A stretch of DNA of 64,000 nucleotides from Betaproteobacteria bacterium Ga0077540 (GTDB taxonomy: Bacteria > Pseudomonadota > Gammaproteobacteria > Burkholderiales > Methylophilaceae), in NCBI GenBank assembly GCA_001464125.1, contig LNEP01000015.1, positions 1 to 64,000 of the forward strand, given 5' to 3'. Shown here piece after piece: positions 48,560 through 58,313 of this stretch (position 1 is the first letter of the stretch; every line of letters begins with the position of its first letter). The notes below the pieces were generated by a model. It was not told the DNA's origin. It did not search any database and saw only the letters and a program-made list of their open reading frames with translations. Both the position numbers and the translations under genes were made by a program.

Positions 48560-49474
48560 ATGCCTCTCGTTACTTCTTGCCCTGAGTGTAATACGCAATT
48601 TGTTGTTAAAAAAGAACAGCTTAAAGCTTACGATGGTCAAGTTCGTTGCGGCACTTGTCAGCATGTATTCAATGCTAAAACCTATCTTATTAAGCAGACA
48701 CGCACCAAAAAGTCAGTGCCTACTAAGGTAGAGGCTGTACTGAGTGAAGTTTCACTCACCCCTGAAACTCAACCAGAGGCCGCTGAACATATTGAAATGA
48801 CAGTGCCTGCTCATTTGCAGGATCAATTTATTGAAGACACTGCCCCAGCTAACTCAACTGCATTAGCCAATGCGGACATAACTACAGCGACCACGCCATC
48901 TGAAACCAGTCAAGACAGTTATCAAACACCAAGCTTTTTGAATGATTTAACGGTGGATGAGCCGTTAGACAAAGGTTGGAGGCGCAAGCCATTTAGCTGG
49001 CCAGCATTTGTTCTGGGCTTATTGTTGCTGCTATTGCTCGCAGGCCAATCTGTATACTTTAAGCGCACAGAAATTGCAGCCTTTTATCCACAAACTAAGC
49101 CGTTACTAACCCAAGCATGTGAAGTTTTAAAGTGTTCTGTCCCGCTCCCTCAACGGATCGATTTGCTCACCATTGATGACTCGGACATGCAAGAACATCT
49201 GACTTATCAGAATGTGTTGATATTTTCTAGCACTTTGATTAATCACGCTAATTTTGCACAAGCATACCCCAACATCGAGCTCACACTCACTAATACGGAA
49301 GATGATCCAGTGCTTAGACGCACATTTAGAGCCGACCAGTACTTGCAAAATCAGTCTTCTGTCACACGAGGTATTGCCGCAAAAGAAGAAATTCGAATCA
49401 AGCTACAACTAAACACTTCTGATATCGCAGTAGCTGGTTATCGCGTCTCGCTCAATTACCCTTCATCCCCCTAA
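48560..49474 (+). CDS. zinc-ribbon and DUF3426 membrane protein
   Basis: A 304-residue protein with an MJ0042-type zinc ribbon at the N-terminus (CPECNTQF ... CGTCQHVF), a disordered acidic middle (about 50-140), one membrane helix (about 150-168, LLLLLLLAGQSVYF), and a C-terminal DUF3426 domain outside the membrane. Its place right after prmA is conserved in betaproteobacteria. Molecular function is unknown. The layout suggests a cytosolic metal or nucleic-acid sensing head linked to a periplasmic domain, which is inference. Confidence 0.88.
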   Translation: MPLVTSCPECNTQFVVKKEQLKAYDGQVRCGTCQHVFNAKTYLIKQTRTKKSVPTKVEAVLSEVSLTPETQPEAAEHIEMTVPAHLQDQFIEDTAPANSTALANADITTATTPSETSQDSYQTPSFLNDLTVDEPLDKGWRRKPFSWPAFVLGLLLLLLLAGQSVYFKRTEIAAFYPQTKPLLTQACEVLKCSVPLPQRIDLLTIDDSDMQEHLTYQNVLIFSSTLINHANFAQAYPNIELTLTNTEDDPVLRRTFRADQYLQNQSSVTRGIAAKEEIRIKLQLNTSDIAVAGYRVSLNYPSSP

Positions 49475-49604
49475 TAATCCCTCTTAAACATCTCATGGAA
49501 ATCATGAGTGTGATTTAAGCATTAAGCACACTATGTTTTTTCGTGACTCAGATATCATTCAATTATAGATTGATTTATTTAATAACCCATTTAGGAGAAC
49601 TACC

Positions 49605-49676
49605 ATGTGGACAACACCAGCAGCTACTGAAATGCGTTTTGGCTTTGAAGTAACAATGTACGTAATGAACAAATAA
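49605..49676 (+). CDS. pqqA: PQQ precursor peptide PqqA
   Basis: A 23-residue peptide, MWTTPAATEMRFGFEVTMYV followed by MNK, too short for the ORF track. It has the invariant Glu and Tyr in EVTMY (E-x3-Y), which PqqE cross-links to build the cofactor pyrroloquinoline quinone, and the family's RFGFEVTMY core. A strong ribosome site (AGGAGA) lies at the right distance and a terminator follows within 15 bases, so it is a stand-alone transcript. No pqqB-E genes are in the window. In methylotrophs PQQ serves methanol dehydrogenase, which fits the inferred lineage. Confidence 0.95.
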   Translation: MWTTPAATEMRFGFEVTMYVMNK

Positions 49677-49690
49677 TTTTGTTTATGTTA

Positions 49691-49717
49691 AAAGGGAGCA
49701 AATGCTCCCTTTTTTTA
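49691..49717 (+). terminator. intrinsic terminator of pqqA
   Basis: Stem AAAGGGAGC / GCTCCCTTT with loop AAAT followed by a run of T, starting 14 bases after the pqqA stop codon. Confidence 0.92.
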
Positions 49718-49788
49718 TTTGGCCGCATACTGCGCACATCTTCTACCGATTCAACCCTATAAATTTATCCTAGTAACATTGTTTTCAA

Positions 49789-50679
49789 TTATTGAATACG
49801 CTGATTGGCGGTTTGAATTGCCTCTATTAGCTTTTCAATCGCAGCCGTTCTGACAAAACTCTTGCGCCAAGCAATCGCGATTCTGCGCGTAGGTGCGGGT
49901 TGCTTAAACGGCACTACGCTCACTAGCGGGTTTTGGTAACGCGCGACTGTGGCGGATGCTGGCAGTACAGTGATACCAAGATTAGAAGCCACCATGTTTC
50001 GGATGGTCTCCAATGAGTTACCCTGTAACACTTCACCTTTGCGAGAAAGCTCTGGGCAAGCCTGTGTCACTTGATTACTAAAACAGTGGCCGCTATTGAG
50101 CAAGAGCACTTTCTCCTCGGACAGCTCAGCCGAATCAATCTCCTGCCGACCAGCCCAATGATGATCAGCAGGCACAACGACTTTAAAGGCTTCATCGTAC
50201 AAAATCTCGATGTTGATACCGGGTATATTGAATGGCAGTGCAATAATCGCCGCGTCAATCACACCGTTTCTGAGCTGCGCTTCTAAGTTTGCGGTGAGGT
50301 TTTCTTCCACTTCTAAAGGCATCTCCGGCGCTGATTGGCGTAATATAGGAATAATCTCGGGCAACAAATAGGGGCCAACCGAATGAATCATGCCTAACTT
50401 GAATAAACCATGCAATGGATTGGTGCCCAGTTTGGCCATTTCCTTCAGGCGCGCCGCTTCTTCTAATACCACGTTCGCCTGTTCTATGATTTGCACGCCA
50501 ACTTCAGTGGGTGTGACTTCAGAACGGCTACGCTCGAAAATAGAAATATTCAACTCATCTTCCAGCTTTTTAATGCCTAGGCTGAGTGCTGGCTGCGTGA
50601 CAAAACATTTTTCCGCTGCACGGCGGAAATTACGCTCTTGTGCCACTGCGACCACAAACTTGAGTTCAATCAATGTCAT
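49789..50679 (-). CDS. oxyR: peroxide-sensing LysR-type regulator OxyR
   Basis: A 296-residue LysR-type activator with an N-terminal winged helix (ALSLGIKKLEDELNISIFERS). The OxyR-specific redox pair lies in LNSGHCFSNQVTQACPE: two cysteines spaced like Cys199 and Cys208 of E. coli OxyR, which form a disulfide on H2O2 exposure. This separates it from ordinary LysR proteins. It is divergent from katG, its classic target, with a palindrome 40 bases from its start codon. Confidence 0.94.
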   Translation of the reverse strand: MTLIELKFVVAVAQERNFRRAAEKCFVTQPALSLGIKKLEDELNISIFERSRSEVTPTEVGVQIIEQANVVLEEAARLKEMAKLGTNPLHGLFKLGMIHSVGPYLLPEIIPILRQSAPEMPLEVEENLTANLEAQLRNGVIDAAIIALPFNIPGINIEILYDEAFKVVVPADHHWAGRQEIDSAELSEEKVLLLNSGHCFSNQVTQACPELSRKGEVLQGNSLETIRNMVASNLGITVLPASATVARYQNPLVSVVPFKQPAPTRRIAIAWRKSFVRTAAIEKLIEAIQTANQRIQ

Positions 50680-50719
50680 GCCTACCCTCCTCTATCACAT
50701 CGCTTGGACTATCATCATA

Positions 50720-50738
50720 TGATAAATATTACTTATCA
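50720..50738. promoter_or_regulatory. candidate OxyR operator
   Basis: A perfect inverted repeat TGATAA-N7-TTATCA lies between oxyR and katG. The ATAA-N7-TTAT core resembles the ATAG-N7-CTAT half of the OxyR consensus. Its centre would be about 65 bases upstream of a katG transcript starting near 50794, a normal activator position. Only one clear half-site pair is seen. Confidence 0.6.
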
Positions 50739-50758
50739 ACAATATCAAATCATACAAT

Positions 50759-50787
50759 TATACAAATTGAAATGCGCTGTCTAGAAT
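50759..50787 (+). promoter_or_regulatory. possible promoter of the sORF-katG transcript
   Basis: TAGAAT (50782-50787) with a weak -35 TATACA (four of six matches) at a 17-base spacer, directly downstream of the candidate OxyR operator. A weak -35 is expected for an activator-dependent promoter. Confidence 0.45.
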
Positions 50788-50828
50788 GCAACACATGCAT
50801 CACATCAACGTCAAAAAAGGAGCGCATC

Positions 50829-50900
50829 ATGCAAACACTGATTACAACAAGCAGCCAGCTAATGATTGAATTATTGGCAGGCTATGCTCTGACCTATTGA
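50829..50900 (+). CDS. small ORF 1 in the katG leader (23 aa, unknown)
   Basis: A 23-codon frame encoding a peptide ending in IELLAGYALTY, opened by ATG eight bases after a good AAGGAG ribosome site. It lies downstream of the likely OxyR-controlled promoter and upstream of katG. The second half is hydrophobic. I do not recognise it. It is not a second PqqA, because Glu and Tyr are separated by four rather than three residues and the RFGFE core is missing. It may be a leader peptide of katG. Confidence 0.5.
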   Translation: MQTLITTSSQLMIELLAGYALTY

Positions 50901-50947
50901 TACCTTGCCAACTGCAATACCGATAACCATCATCAAAGGAGTGAGCG

Positions 50948-53223
<2,276 letters not shown>

Positions 53224-53244
53224 TCACAAGCTTGATTAGCAACC

Positions 53245-53280
53245 AAAACGAACGCTCGCAGCATAGGAGCGTTCGTTTTT
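53245..53280 (+). terminator. intrinsic terminator of katG
   Basis: A 13-bp stem AAAACGAACGCTC / GAGCGTTCGTTTT with a nine-base loop and trailing T residues, 22 bases after the katG stop. Confidence 0.9.
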
Positions 53281-53365
53281 CTATTGTTATCATGCAATAC
53301 AATCGTGTTGAGCGTTATACTCGCGCTATGCATAAGGCATGTGACGGAATAATAAGGAAACCAAT

Positions 53366-53530
53366 ATGAAATCTTGGATGTGTACCGTGTGCGGTTTGAT
53401 TTATGAAGAAGAAAAAGGTTGGCCTGAGGATGGCATAGCGCCAGGTACGCGCTGGGAAGATGTACCCGCCGACTGGGTTTGCCCAGAATGCGGTGTAAGT
53501 AAAGCCGATTTTGAAATGGTTGAATTTTAG
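53366..53530 (+). CDS. rubredoxin
   Basis: A 54-residue iron-binding electron carrier, too short for the ORF track. Two Cys pairs hold the single iron: CTVCGLIY near the N-terminus and [11 protein letters not shown] near the C-terminus, with the typical [22 protein letters not shown] between. An AAGGAAA ribosome site precedes the ATG. It stands alone behind the katG terminator. Rubredoxins donate electrons to oxygenases or to peroxide/superoxide-reducing systems, so a link to the neighbouring oxidative-stress genes is possible but unproven. Confidence 0.95.
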   Translation: MKSWMCTVCGLIYEEEKGWPEDGIAPGTRWEDVPADWVCPECGVSKADFEMVEF

Positions 53531-53673
53531 ACCACTGGGACTTAATCCTCGCATAGCCATTGTGAATATGACTTAATTCGTTAAAATATTGTCCGCAGAA
53601 TATTCTGTTGTTTGCCAGTGAAATATTGCGAATGCAATAGTGATAATACAATTTTTTATGAAGGATTAAGTAA

Positions 53674-53769
53674 ATGGAAATACAAGGCGCAGTAGGTATT
53701 TATACTTTGATTGGTATCTTGGTGGTGATTGGTGTTTTACTTTACGCTTGCGCTAAAGTAGTGAAATAA
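53674..53769 (+). CDS. 31-residue single-pass membrane peptide
   Basis: A 31-codon frame starting MEIQGAVGIYTLIGILVVIG with a continuous hydrophobic helix (about 5-27) and a C-terminal KVVK. A clear AAGGA ribosome site lies 9-10 bases before the ATG and a terminator-like hairpin follows. The profile is that of a small accessory subunit or membrane microprotein. I do not recognise it. The 143 bases between rubredoxin and this gene contain a 12-base palindrome CAGAATATTCTG (53596-53607). Confidence 0.65.
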   Translation: MEIQGAVGIYTLIGILVVIGVLLYACAKVVK

Positions 53770-53774
53770 ATGAC

Positions 53775-53795
53775 AAAGGCGCTTTATGCGCTTTT
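53775..53795. terminator. probable bidirectional terminator between the membrane peptide and the GGDEF/EAL gene
   Basis: Stem AAAGGCGC / GCGCTTTT (8 bp with one G-T pair) and loop TTTAT between two converging genes. It slightly overlaps the 3' end of the EAL gene. The T run is short, so it is moderate at best. Confidence 0.5.
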
Positions 53796-56205
53796 AACCT
53801 TTAATTTTGTGGACAGTTGCCTTCTTCTTAGTAGTGTCAGCCTTATCTGCATTCATACTTTTAATCTGCTCTTCCCAGCGCACCAGCCAAGATTTAAAGT
53901 CTTTTTCTGGCATGGGTTTGCCCATAAAATACCCTTGCCCATAATCACAGCCAATTTTAGCCAATAAATCCCAAACTTCTAGATTTTCTACGCCTTCGGC
54001 CACCACTTTCAGGTTGAGGTTATGCCCTAAATCAACGGTGGAACGCACAATAATGGCATCGTTTTCATTGGTTGCCATATTCATTACAAATGATTTATCG
54101 ATTTTTAACTCTTGCACTGGCAGGCGTTTCAAATAGCCCAATGAAGAATAACCGGTACCAAAATCATCAATAGCAATTTTTAATCCCATTTGCGACAAAC
54201 GCTGCAAAGTGGCTTCTGCGCGTACCGGGTCATCCATAATACTGCTCTCGGTAATTTCCAGTGAAATCGCATCAACAGTGACGTCATGTAGCTTAAAAAT
54301 TTGCTCGATTTTTTCTGGCAGATCCGAGCTAATCAAATCGCGTGTGGAGATATTGACGGCGATGGTGAGTGCTATACCCTCTTTTTTTAATGCTGCATGT
54401 ACGCGGCAAGCTTCTTCTAGCATCCACAAAGTAATACCCTGAATCAGGCCAGTTTGTTCGGCAAATGGAATGAACTGATCGGGAAAAATAAAGCCTTTTT
54501 CCGGATGTATCCAACGTACCAACGCTTCTGCCGCATAGCCTTGTTTGGTTTGCATATTGATTTTGGGCTGTAGGTATAAAGCAAGCTGATGACCTTGGAT
54601 AGCCGACTTCAAATCGGTGGCCATGGTGAGGTTTTCTTGCGCGCCCGAATCCAATTGTGGGTGGTACACCACAATGTCGGAGTTACGAAGTTTGGAAACA
54701 TTGAGCGCGGTTTCGGCGTTATGCAACAAGGCCTCGTCACTTTCACCATGTTGCGGATAGTTGGCAATGCCAAAACCGGCACTTACATCAATTTTTTGTT
54801 GTGCGACTTCTAACGGCACTTCAAAAGCTTTTTTGAGCTTATCTGCCACGATTAAGGATTGCTCTTCCGTTAAATTAGATAGCAACACGCCATATTCGTC
54901 TGCACCCAGACGAGCGACCAAATCGTCGCCTCTAACCACTGCCTTAATTTTTTTGGCGACTTCATACAACAGCACGTCACCCAAATCACGCCCTAAAATT
55001 TTGTTGATCTGTTTAAATCTATCCAGATTGAGTACCAGTACCGAGAGTGGTTGGTTACGATTACGATGCACGCGAATTCTGTCGCCCAGTTGTTGAATGA
55101 ATGCAGCGCGGTTTGGCAAACCAGTGGTCTCGTCACCAAACGCTAGGCGTTTCACACGCTCTTCTCTGGTAGCGATAGCTTCACGCATCGCACTAAAGGA
55201 TTTGCTTAGTTCACCAATCTCATCGATACGATCCGTTTCAATCTCAGCTTCATAATTGCCAAACTCCAGCTGCTTGGCGTATTCCGTCAGCTTTGTAATC
55301 GGTGCGACTATGTAATTTGACACGTAAATAATGGCGATGCTGAACACGCCTAAACCCAAAATGGTCAGGATAAACAGGCTATATTTCATGGCTTGAAATT
55401 GTGCAATCTCAGCGGTGACAGAGCGCTGCAACACGGCTAAAAGTTTATTATCTTTGTTATCGTGCAATATCAGGTATTTGGTTTCGTAAAGCTCGCCACC
55501 GACATCCATTTCATTGGCTATCGCATCACTTTTGACTTGAGAAAAATAGTTTTTGACGATACGTTGTTCTTCGGCAGACAAAGTGGATGCGTTGGATATC
55601 CATGATTTGTCTTTAGTTTGTTGCACAAAAGTGACTTGTAGATTGCTTAGCTGATTGATTTTTAACGCCAATACATCGTCTATTTCAAAACCCACTACCA
55701 TCCAACCAATAATAATAGGCGCTTTAATTGGCACTGCCACCAACTGGTAAGGCATGCCATTGAAAATATCAAACTGGATTTTTTGTGTAGATGCGGAGTA
55801 ATTGTCGATAAGATGCTGTACCGCGGGCAATGCTTCCTGCTCGGTTAAGTCCCCTGAAACGGTAGTGATTTCATTTTCCAGACCATGGAAAATGGCAATA
55901 TCGGCATGAATCCGGCTTTGGAAATTATTGAGTGCTGAGAGTATCGTCTCTTGGTCGTTTGAGGCAATCGCCTCACGAAAACCATAATCGGCTGCCAACA
56001 CTTTTGCGCCGTTAATAATGTTTTCGTTGTTACTTTCCAGCAAGTTTAGGAAGACTTTCTCACCGACTTCCAGTTCTTTTGCCACTAGATTTCTGACGTT
56101 TTTATCGACGCTACGATCAATTGGAATGAGCCCGACTAATTGAATAGCCAACACCAAGGTGAGAAAGATGATGACGATTTGTTGTTTTAGGCTTTTAAAT
56201 TTCAT
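53794..56205 (-). CDS. membrane sensor with HAMP, degenerate GGDEF and EAL domains
   Basis: An 803-residue cyclic-di-GMP protein. It has two membrane helices (about 10-28 and 275-297) bracketing a periplasmic sensor domain, then HAMP (about 298-350), GGDEF (about 365-525) and EAL (about 535-785). The GGDEF signature reads GADEY, so cyclase activity is doubtful. The EAL side has EALVRW, ITESSIMDD, IDDFGTGYSSL, LKIDKSF and VAEGVE, so phosphodiesterase activity is likely. The last 20 residues are Lys-rich. The next gene (cupredoxin-like) lies upstream on the same strand with a 21-base gap, followed by the globin gene, suggesting an operon sensing a periplasmic redox or gas signal (inference). 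Confidence 0.92.
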   Translation of the reverse strand: MKFKSLKQQIVIIFLTLVLAIQLVGLIPIDRSVDKNVRNLVAKELEVGEKVFLNLLESNNENIINGAKVLAADYGFREAIASNDQETILSALNNFQSRIHADIAIFHGLENEITTVSGDLTEQEALPAVQHLIDNYSASTQKIQFDIFNGMPYQLVAVPIKAPIIIGWMVVGFEIDDVLALKINQLSNLQVTFVQQTKDKSWISNASTLSAEEQRIVKNYFSQVKSDAIANEMDVGGELYETKYLILHDNKDNKLLAVLQRSVTAEIAQFQAMKYSLFILTILGLGVFSIAIIYVSNYIVAPITKLTEYAKQLEFGNYEAEIETDRIDEIGELSKSFSAMREAIATREERVKRLAFGDETTGLPNRAAFIQQLGDRIRVHRNRNQPLSVLVLNLDRFKQINKILGRDLGDVLLYEVAKKIKAVVRGDDLVARLGADEYGVLLSNLTEEQSLIVADKLKKAFEVPLEVAQQKIDVSAGFGIANYPQHGESDEALLHNAETALNVSKLRNSDIVVYHPQLDSGAQENLTMATDLKSAIQGHQLALYLQPKINMQTKQGYAAEALVRWIHPEKGFIFPDQFIPFAEQTGLIQGITLWMLEEACRVHAALKKEGIALTIAVNISTRDLISSDLPEKIEQIFKLHDVTVDAISLEITESSIMDDPVRAEATLQRLSQMGLKIAIDDFGTGYSSLGYLKRLPVQELKIDKSFVMNMATNENDAIIVRSTVDLGHNLNLKVVAEGVENLEVWDLLAKIGCDYGQGYFMGKPMPEKDFKSWLVRWEEQIKSMNADKADTTKKKATVHKIKG

Positions 56206-56226
56206 TGGGCTATTCTGGATTGGTAG

Positions 56227-56853
56227 CTAAATGAGTTTCGCGTCATTAATGTCTAGCTGTATGACCACCGGTGCATTAGTCGCTTTGACCGTGATGGCTT
56301 GTTCGGCTGGTTTGTTCTCAGTTTTTAGGGCGTAATGCCACACCTTAAGCTGGTAACCTTCTTCTGGCACATTGCTGATTTTGGCAACGCCATTACCATC
56401 AGTCTTGGCATGGTATGGGGTATCAACAATATGAATAAACGCCAGCATAGTGTCATGAATATTACAGCCCAACACCACGGTACCCGCTTTATCAAACATT
56501 ACGGGGTTAGCCGGCACGCCAGAATACAGTTTTAATTCAAACTTTTTTGCGGGTGAGAATGAGTAAACGTGATGCCTTACTTTATCTTTATTGGGAAAAT
56601 TGATATTGGTGCCAGTTTGCACTACGGACACCTGCGGATTGAATTGCCGCCCTCTTTGCTCAATCTGGAATTCTTTACTTGCTGCTTGACTGGCTGTTTT
56701 GCTATTTTCTATATAAACAATCGCATCCACAAGTTTGTTGCCTTTGCTATCACGCACTTCTACCGTCACTTCCGCTGCAACCACAAATTGCGATGCCAGC
56801 AATAAACCAAGGCTTATGAACAAGGGTGTTGGATTTTTGAACAGTTTCATCAT
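56227..56853 (-). CDS. cupredoxin-like periplasmic protein ('methylamine utilization protein' family)
   Basis: A 208-residue exported protein (signal peptide about 1-26, ending VVAAE) with a plastocyanin/azurin-like domain. Candidate copper ligands are His in VRHHVYSFS, then Cys, His and Met in VLGCNIHDTMLAF. A C-terminal carboxypeptidase-regulatory-like beta domain may follow (about 140-205). Relatives are often labelled methylamine utilization protein, but no mau genes are present, so that name says little. Its start overlaps the truncated hemoglobin stop by one base, and it leads into the EAL gene. Confidence 0.82.
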   Translation of the reverse strand: MMKLFKNPTPLFISLGLLLASQFVVAAEVTVEVRDSKGNKLVDAIVYIENSKTASQAASKEFQIEQRGRQFNPQVSVVQTGTNINFPNKDKVRHHVYSFSPAKKFELKLYSGVPANPVMFDKAGTVVLGCNIHDTMLAFIHIVDTPYHAKTDGNGVAKISNVPEEGYQLKVWHYALKTENKPAEQAITVKATNAPVVIQLDINDAKLI

Positions 56854-57278
56854 TATTTGGTCACCACATCGCGCTTCATCGGGGCTAATATTTTCAACAA
56901 TTCGTTTTTTTCGCGTGTGCCGATATGGTTGGCATCCAAAGTATCGCGCAAGTCTTGCACCATCAGTTCAAATTCGGCGGTGGTGATATTTAATTCTGCA
57001 TGCGAATTTTTCATGGTTTCACCTTCGTAAACGCAATCGCCTCCGGTCTGTACGCACAAAAAATCCGCTAGGGATTGCTTGAGGGTTGCCATCTTCACGC
57101 CCTCGAAAGAGCGCTTGGTGGCTGGATCTTGCGCGACTTTATCTAAAGTTTGCGAAGAAATGGTATAGAGCATTTCCTTACCACCGATTCGTTGATACAG
57201 GCTGGCCTCCGGCGCGCTTGTGGTTTTGCAAGCCGTGACCATCATCAGCAAACCTAAACTTAACAGCAGTGATTTCAT
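56853..57278 (-). CDS. lipoprotein truncated hemoglobin (group 1)
   Basis: A 141-residue protein with a lipoprotein signal (MKSLLLSLGLLMMVTAC, lipobox VTAC, Cys17) followed by a group 1 truncated globin domain starting SLYQRIGGKEML. The likely proximal haem His is in NSHAELNITTAEF. Most truncated globins are cytosolic, so envelope export is unusual and suggests O2, NO or peroxide chemistry outside the cytoplasm. Two further cysteines (FLCVQTGGDCVYEG) could form a disulfide. It overlaps the cupredoxin gene by one base, which supports a shared operon. Confidence 0.88.
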   Translation of the reverse strand: MKSLLLSLGLLMMVTACKTTSAPEASLYQRIGGKEMLYTISSQTLDKVAQDPATKRSFEGVKMATLKQSLADFLCVQTGGDCVYEGETMKNSHAELNITTAEFELMVQDLRDTLDANHIGTREKNELLKILAPMKRDVVTK

Positions 57279-57432
57279 TTCATACTCCGACGCTATTGGA
57301 TATTGGCATCATATGCCCAAGTGAATTGATTCAATCGCAAGAAATGAGGCCTAAACCTTGCTTATCTCCATATAATAGTTAGTGCGCGAATCATTAATAA
57401 TTGAAACATATCATTGGAGTGGGATAGTTGTC

Positions 57433-58308
57433 ATGAGAAATTTAAATATCATCAAACAATCTGCGTTGGCAGTTGCATGCTTATTAGGCTTGAGTATTAA
57501 CCATGCCTTAGCGGGTGACCGTCTATTGGGCACCGGTGGTGTCTCACAGATTGAGGGGGCTGGTGGTGGCGGTCTCACCCCTTGGGCGATGATTGCAGGC
57601 TATGGCACCGATGCACAAATTGGCGGCTCTGCTTTTTTTACGCGCGCAAAAACCGGTGATGATTTTGAATTGAATACCGGTGGTATTGCAGTGGGCTTTT
57701 ACAATCGCCTTGAGTTGAGCGTCAGTCAAACCAAATTTGAACTGGGTAGCACCGTGCCCAAAGAATCTATTCGCTTGAACACCATGGGCATTAAATTGCG
57801 CTTATTTGGTGATGCCATTTACGATCAAGACACCTGGGTGCCGCAAGTATCAGCTGGGGCACTGATTAAGCATAACGAAGATTTTGATCTTGTGCCTAAG
57901 TTGGTTGGTGGCAAAGACAGCACTGGGGTAGATTACTACCTAGCTGCATCCAAACTATATTTAGATGCGGTATTTGGTAGAAACCTATTGCTAGGTGCCA
58001 CGCTGATTGCCACCAAAGCCAACCAGTTTGGCTTATTAGGGTTTGGTGGGGATTTGAATAACGATTACCAAATCAAACCTTCTTATTCCGCCGCTATTAT
58101 GCTGACAGATAACTTACTGGTGGGTATGGAATATCGTTACAAGCCAGATAACCTATCATCATTTAACGAGAACGATGCCAAAGATGTGTTTGTCACTTGG
58201 TTTCCACACAAACGCTTTTCCGTTACAGCTGCGGCCGTAGATTTAGGTGACGTGGCTGACAAAACCAACCAAGCTGCATGGTATCTATCCGGCCAAATCA
58301 GTTACTAG
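57433..58308 (+). CDS. DUF3034 family outer-membrane-like protein
   Basis: A 291-residue protein (start at the internal ATG giving MRNLNIIKQS) with a signal peptide cut near HALAG. A Gly-rich start follows (LLGTGGVSQIEGAGGGGLTPW), then many alternating amphipathic strands ending WYLSGQISY, with aromatic Tyr last. This pattern fits a small outer-membrane beta-barrel. The family is DUF3034 and its function is unknown. It is divergent from the lipoprotein globin/cupredoxin/EAL genes, an association that may be functional. Confidence 0.85.
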   Translation: MRNLNIIKQSALAVACLLGLSINHALAGDRLLGTGGVSQIEGAGGGGLTPWAMIAGYGTDAQIGGSAFFTRAKTGDDFELNTGGIAVGFYNRLELSVSQTKFELGSTVPKESIRLNTMGIKLRLFGDAIYDQDTWVPQVSAGALIKHNEDFDLVPKLVGGKDSTGVDYYLAASKLYLDAVFGRNLLLGATLIATKANQFGLLGFGGDLNNDYQIKPSYSAAIMLTDNLLVGMEYRYKPDNLSSFNENDAKDVFVTWFPHKRFSVTAAAVDLGDVADKTNQAAWYLSGQISY

Positions 58309-58313
58309 CAAGG

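Noticed and set aside
50829-50900. Small ORF 1 considered as a second PqqA
   Set aside because: PqqA needs Glu-x3-Tyr; here the spacing is four residues and the RFGFE core is absent.
56227-56853. Evidence for a methylamine dehydrogenase (mau) cluster
   Set aside because: Only a cupredoxin-like protein that databases often label 'methylamine utilization protein' is present; no mauA/B or other mau genes are seen.
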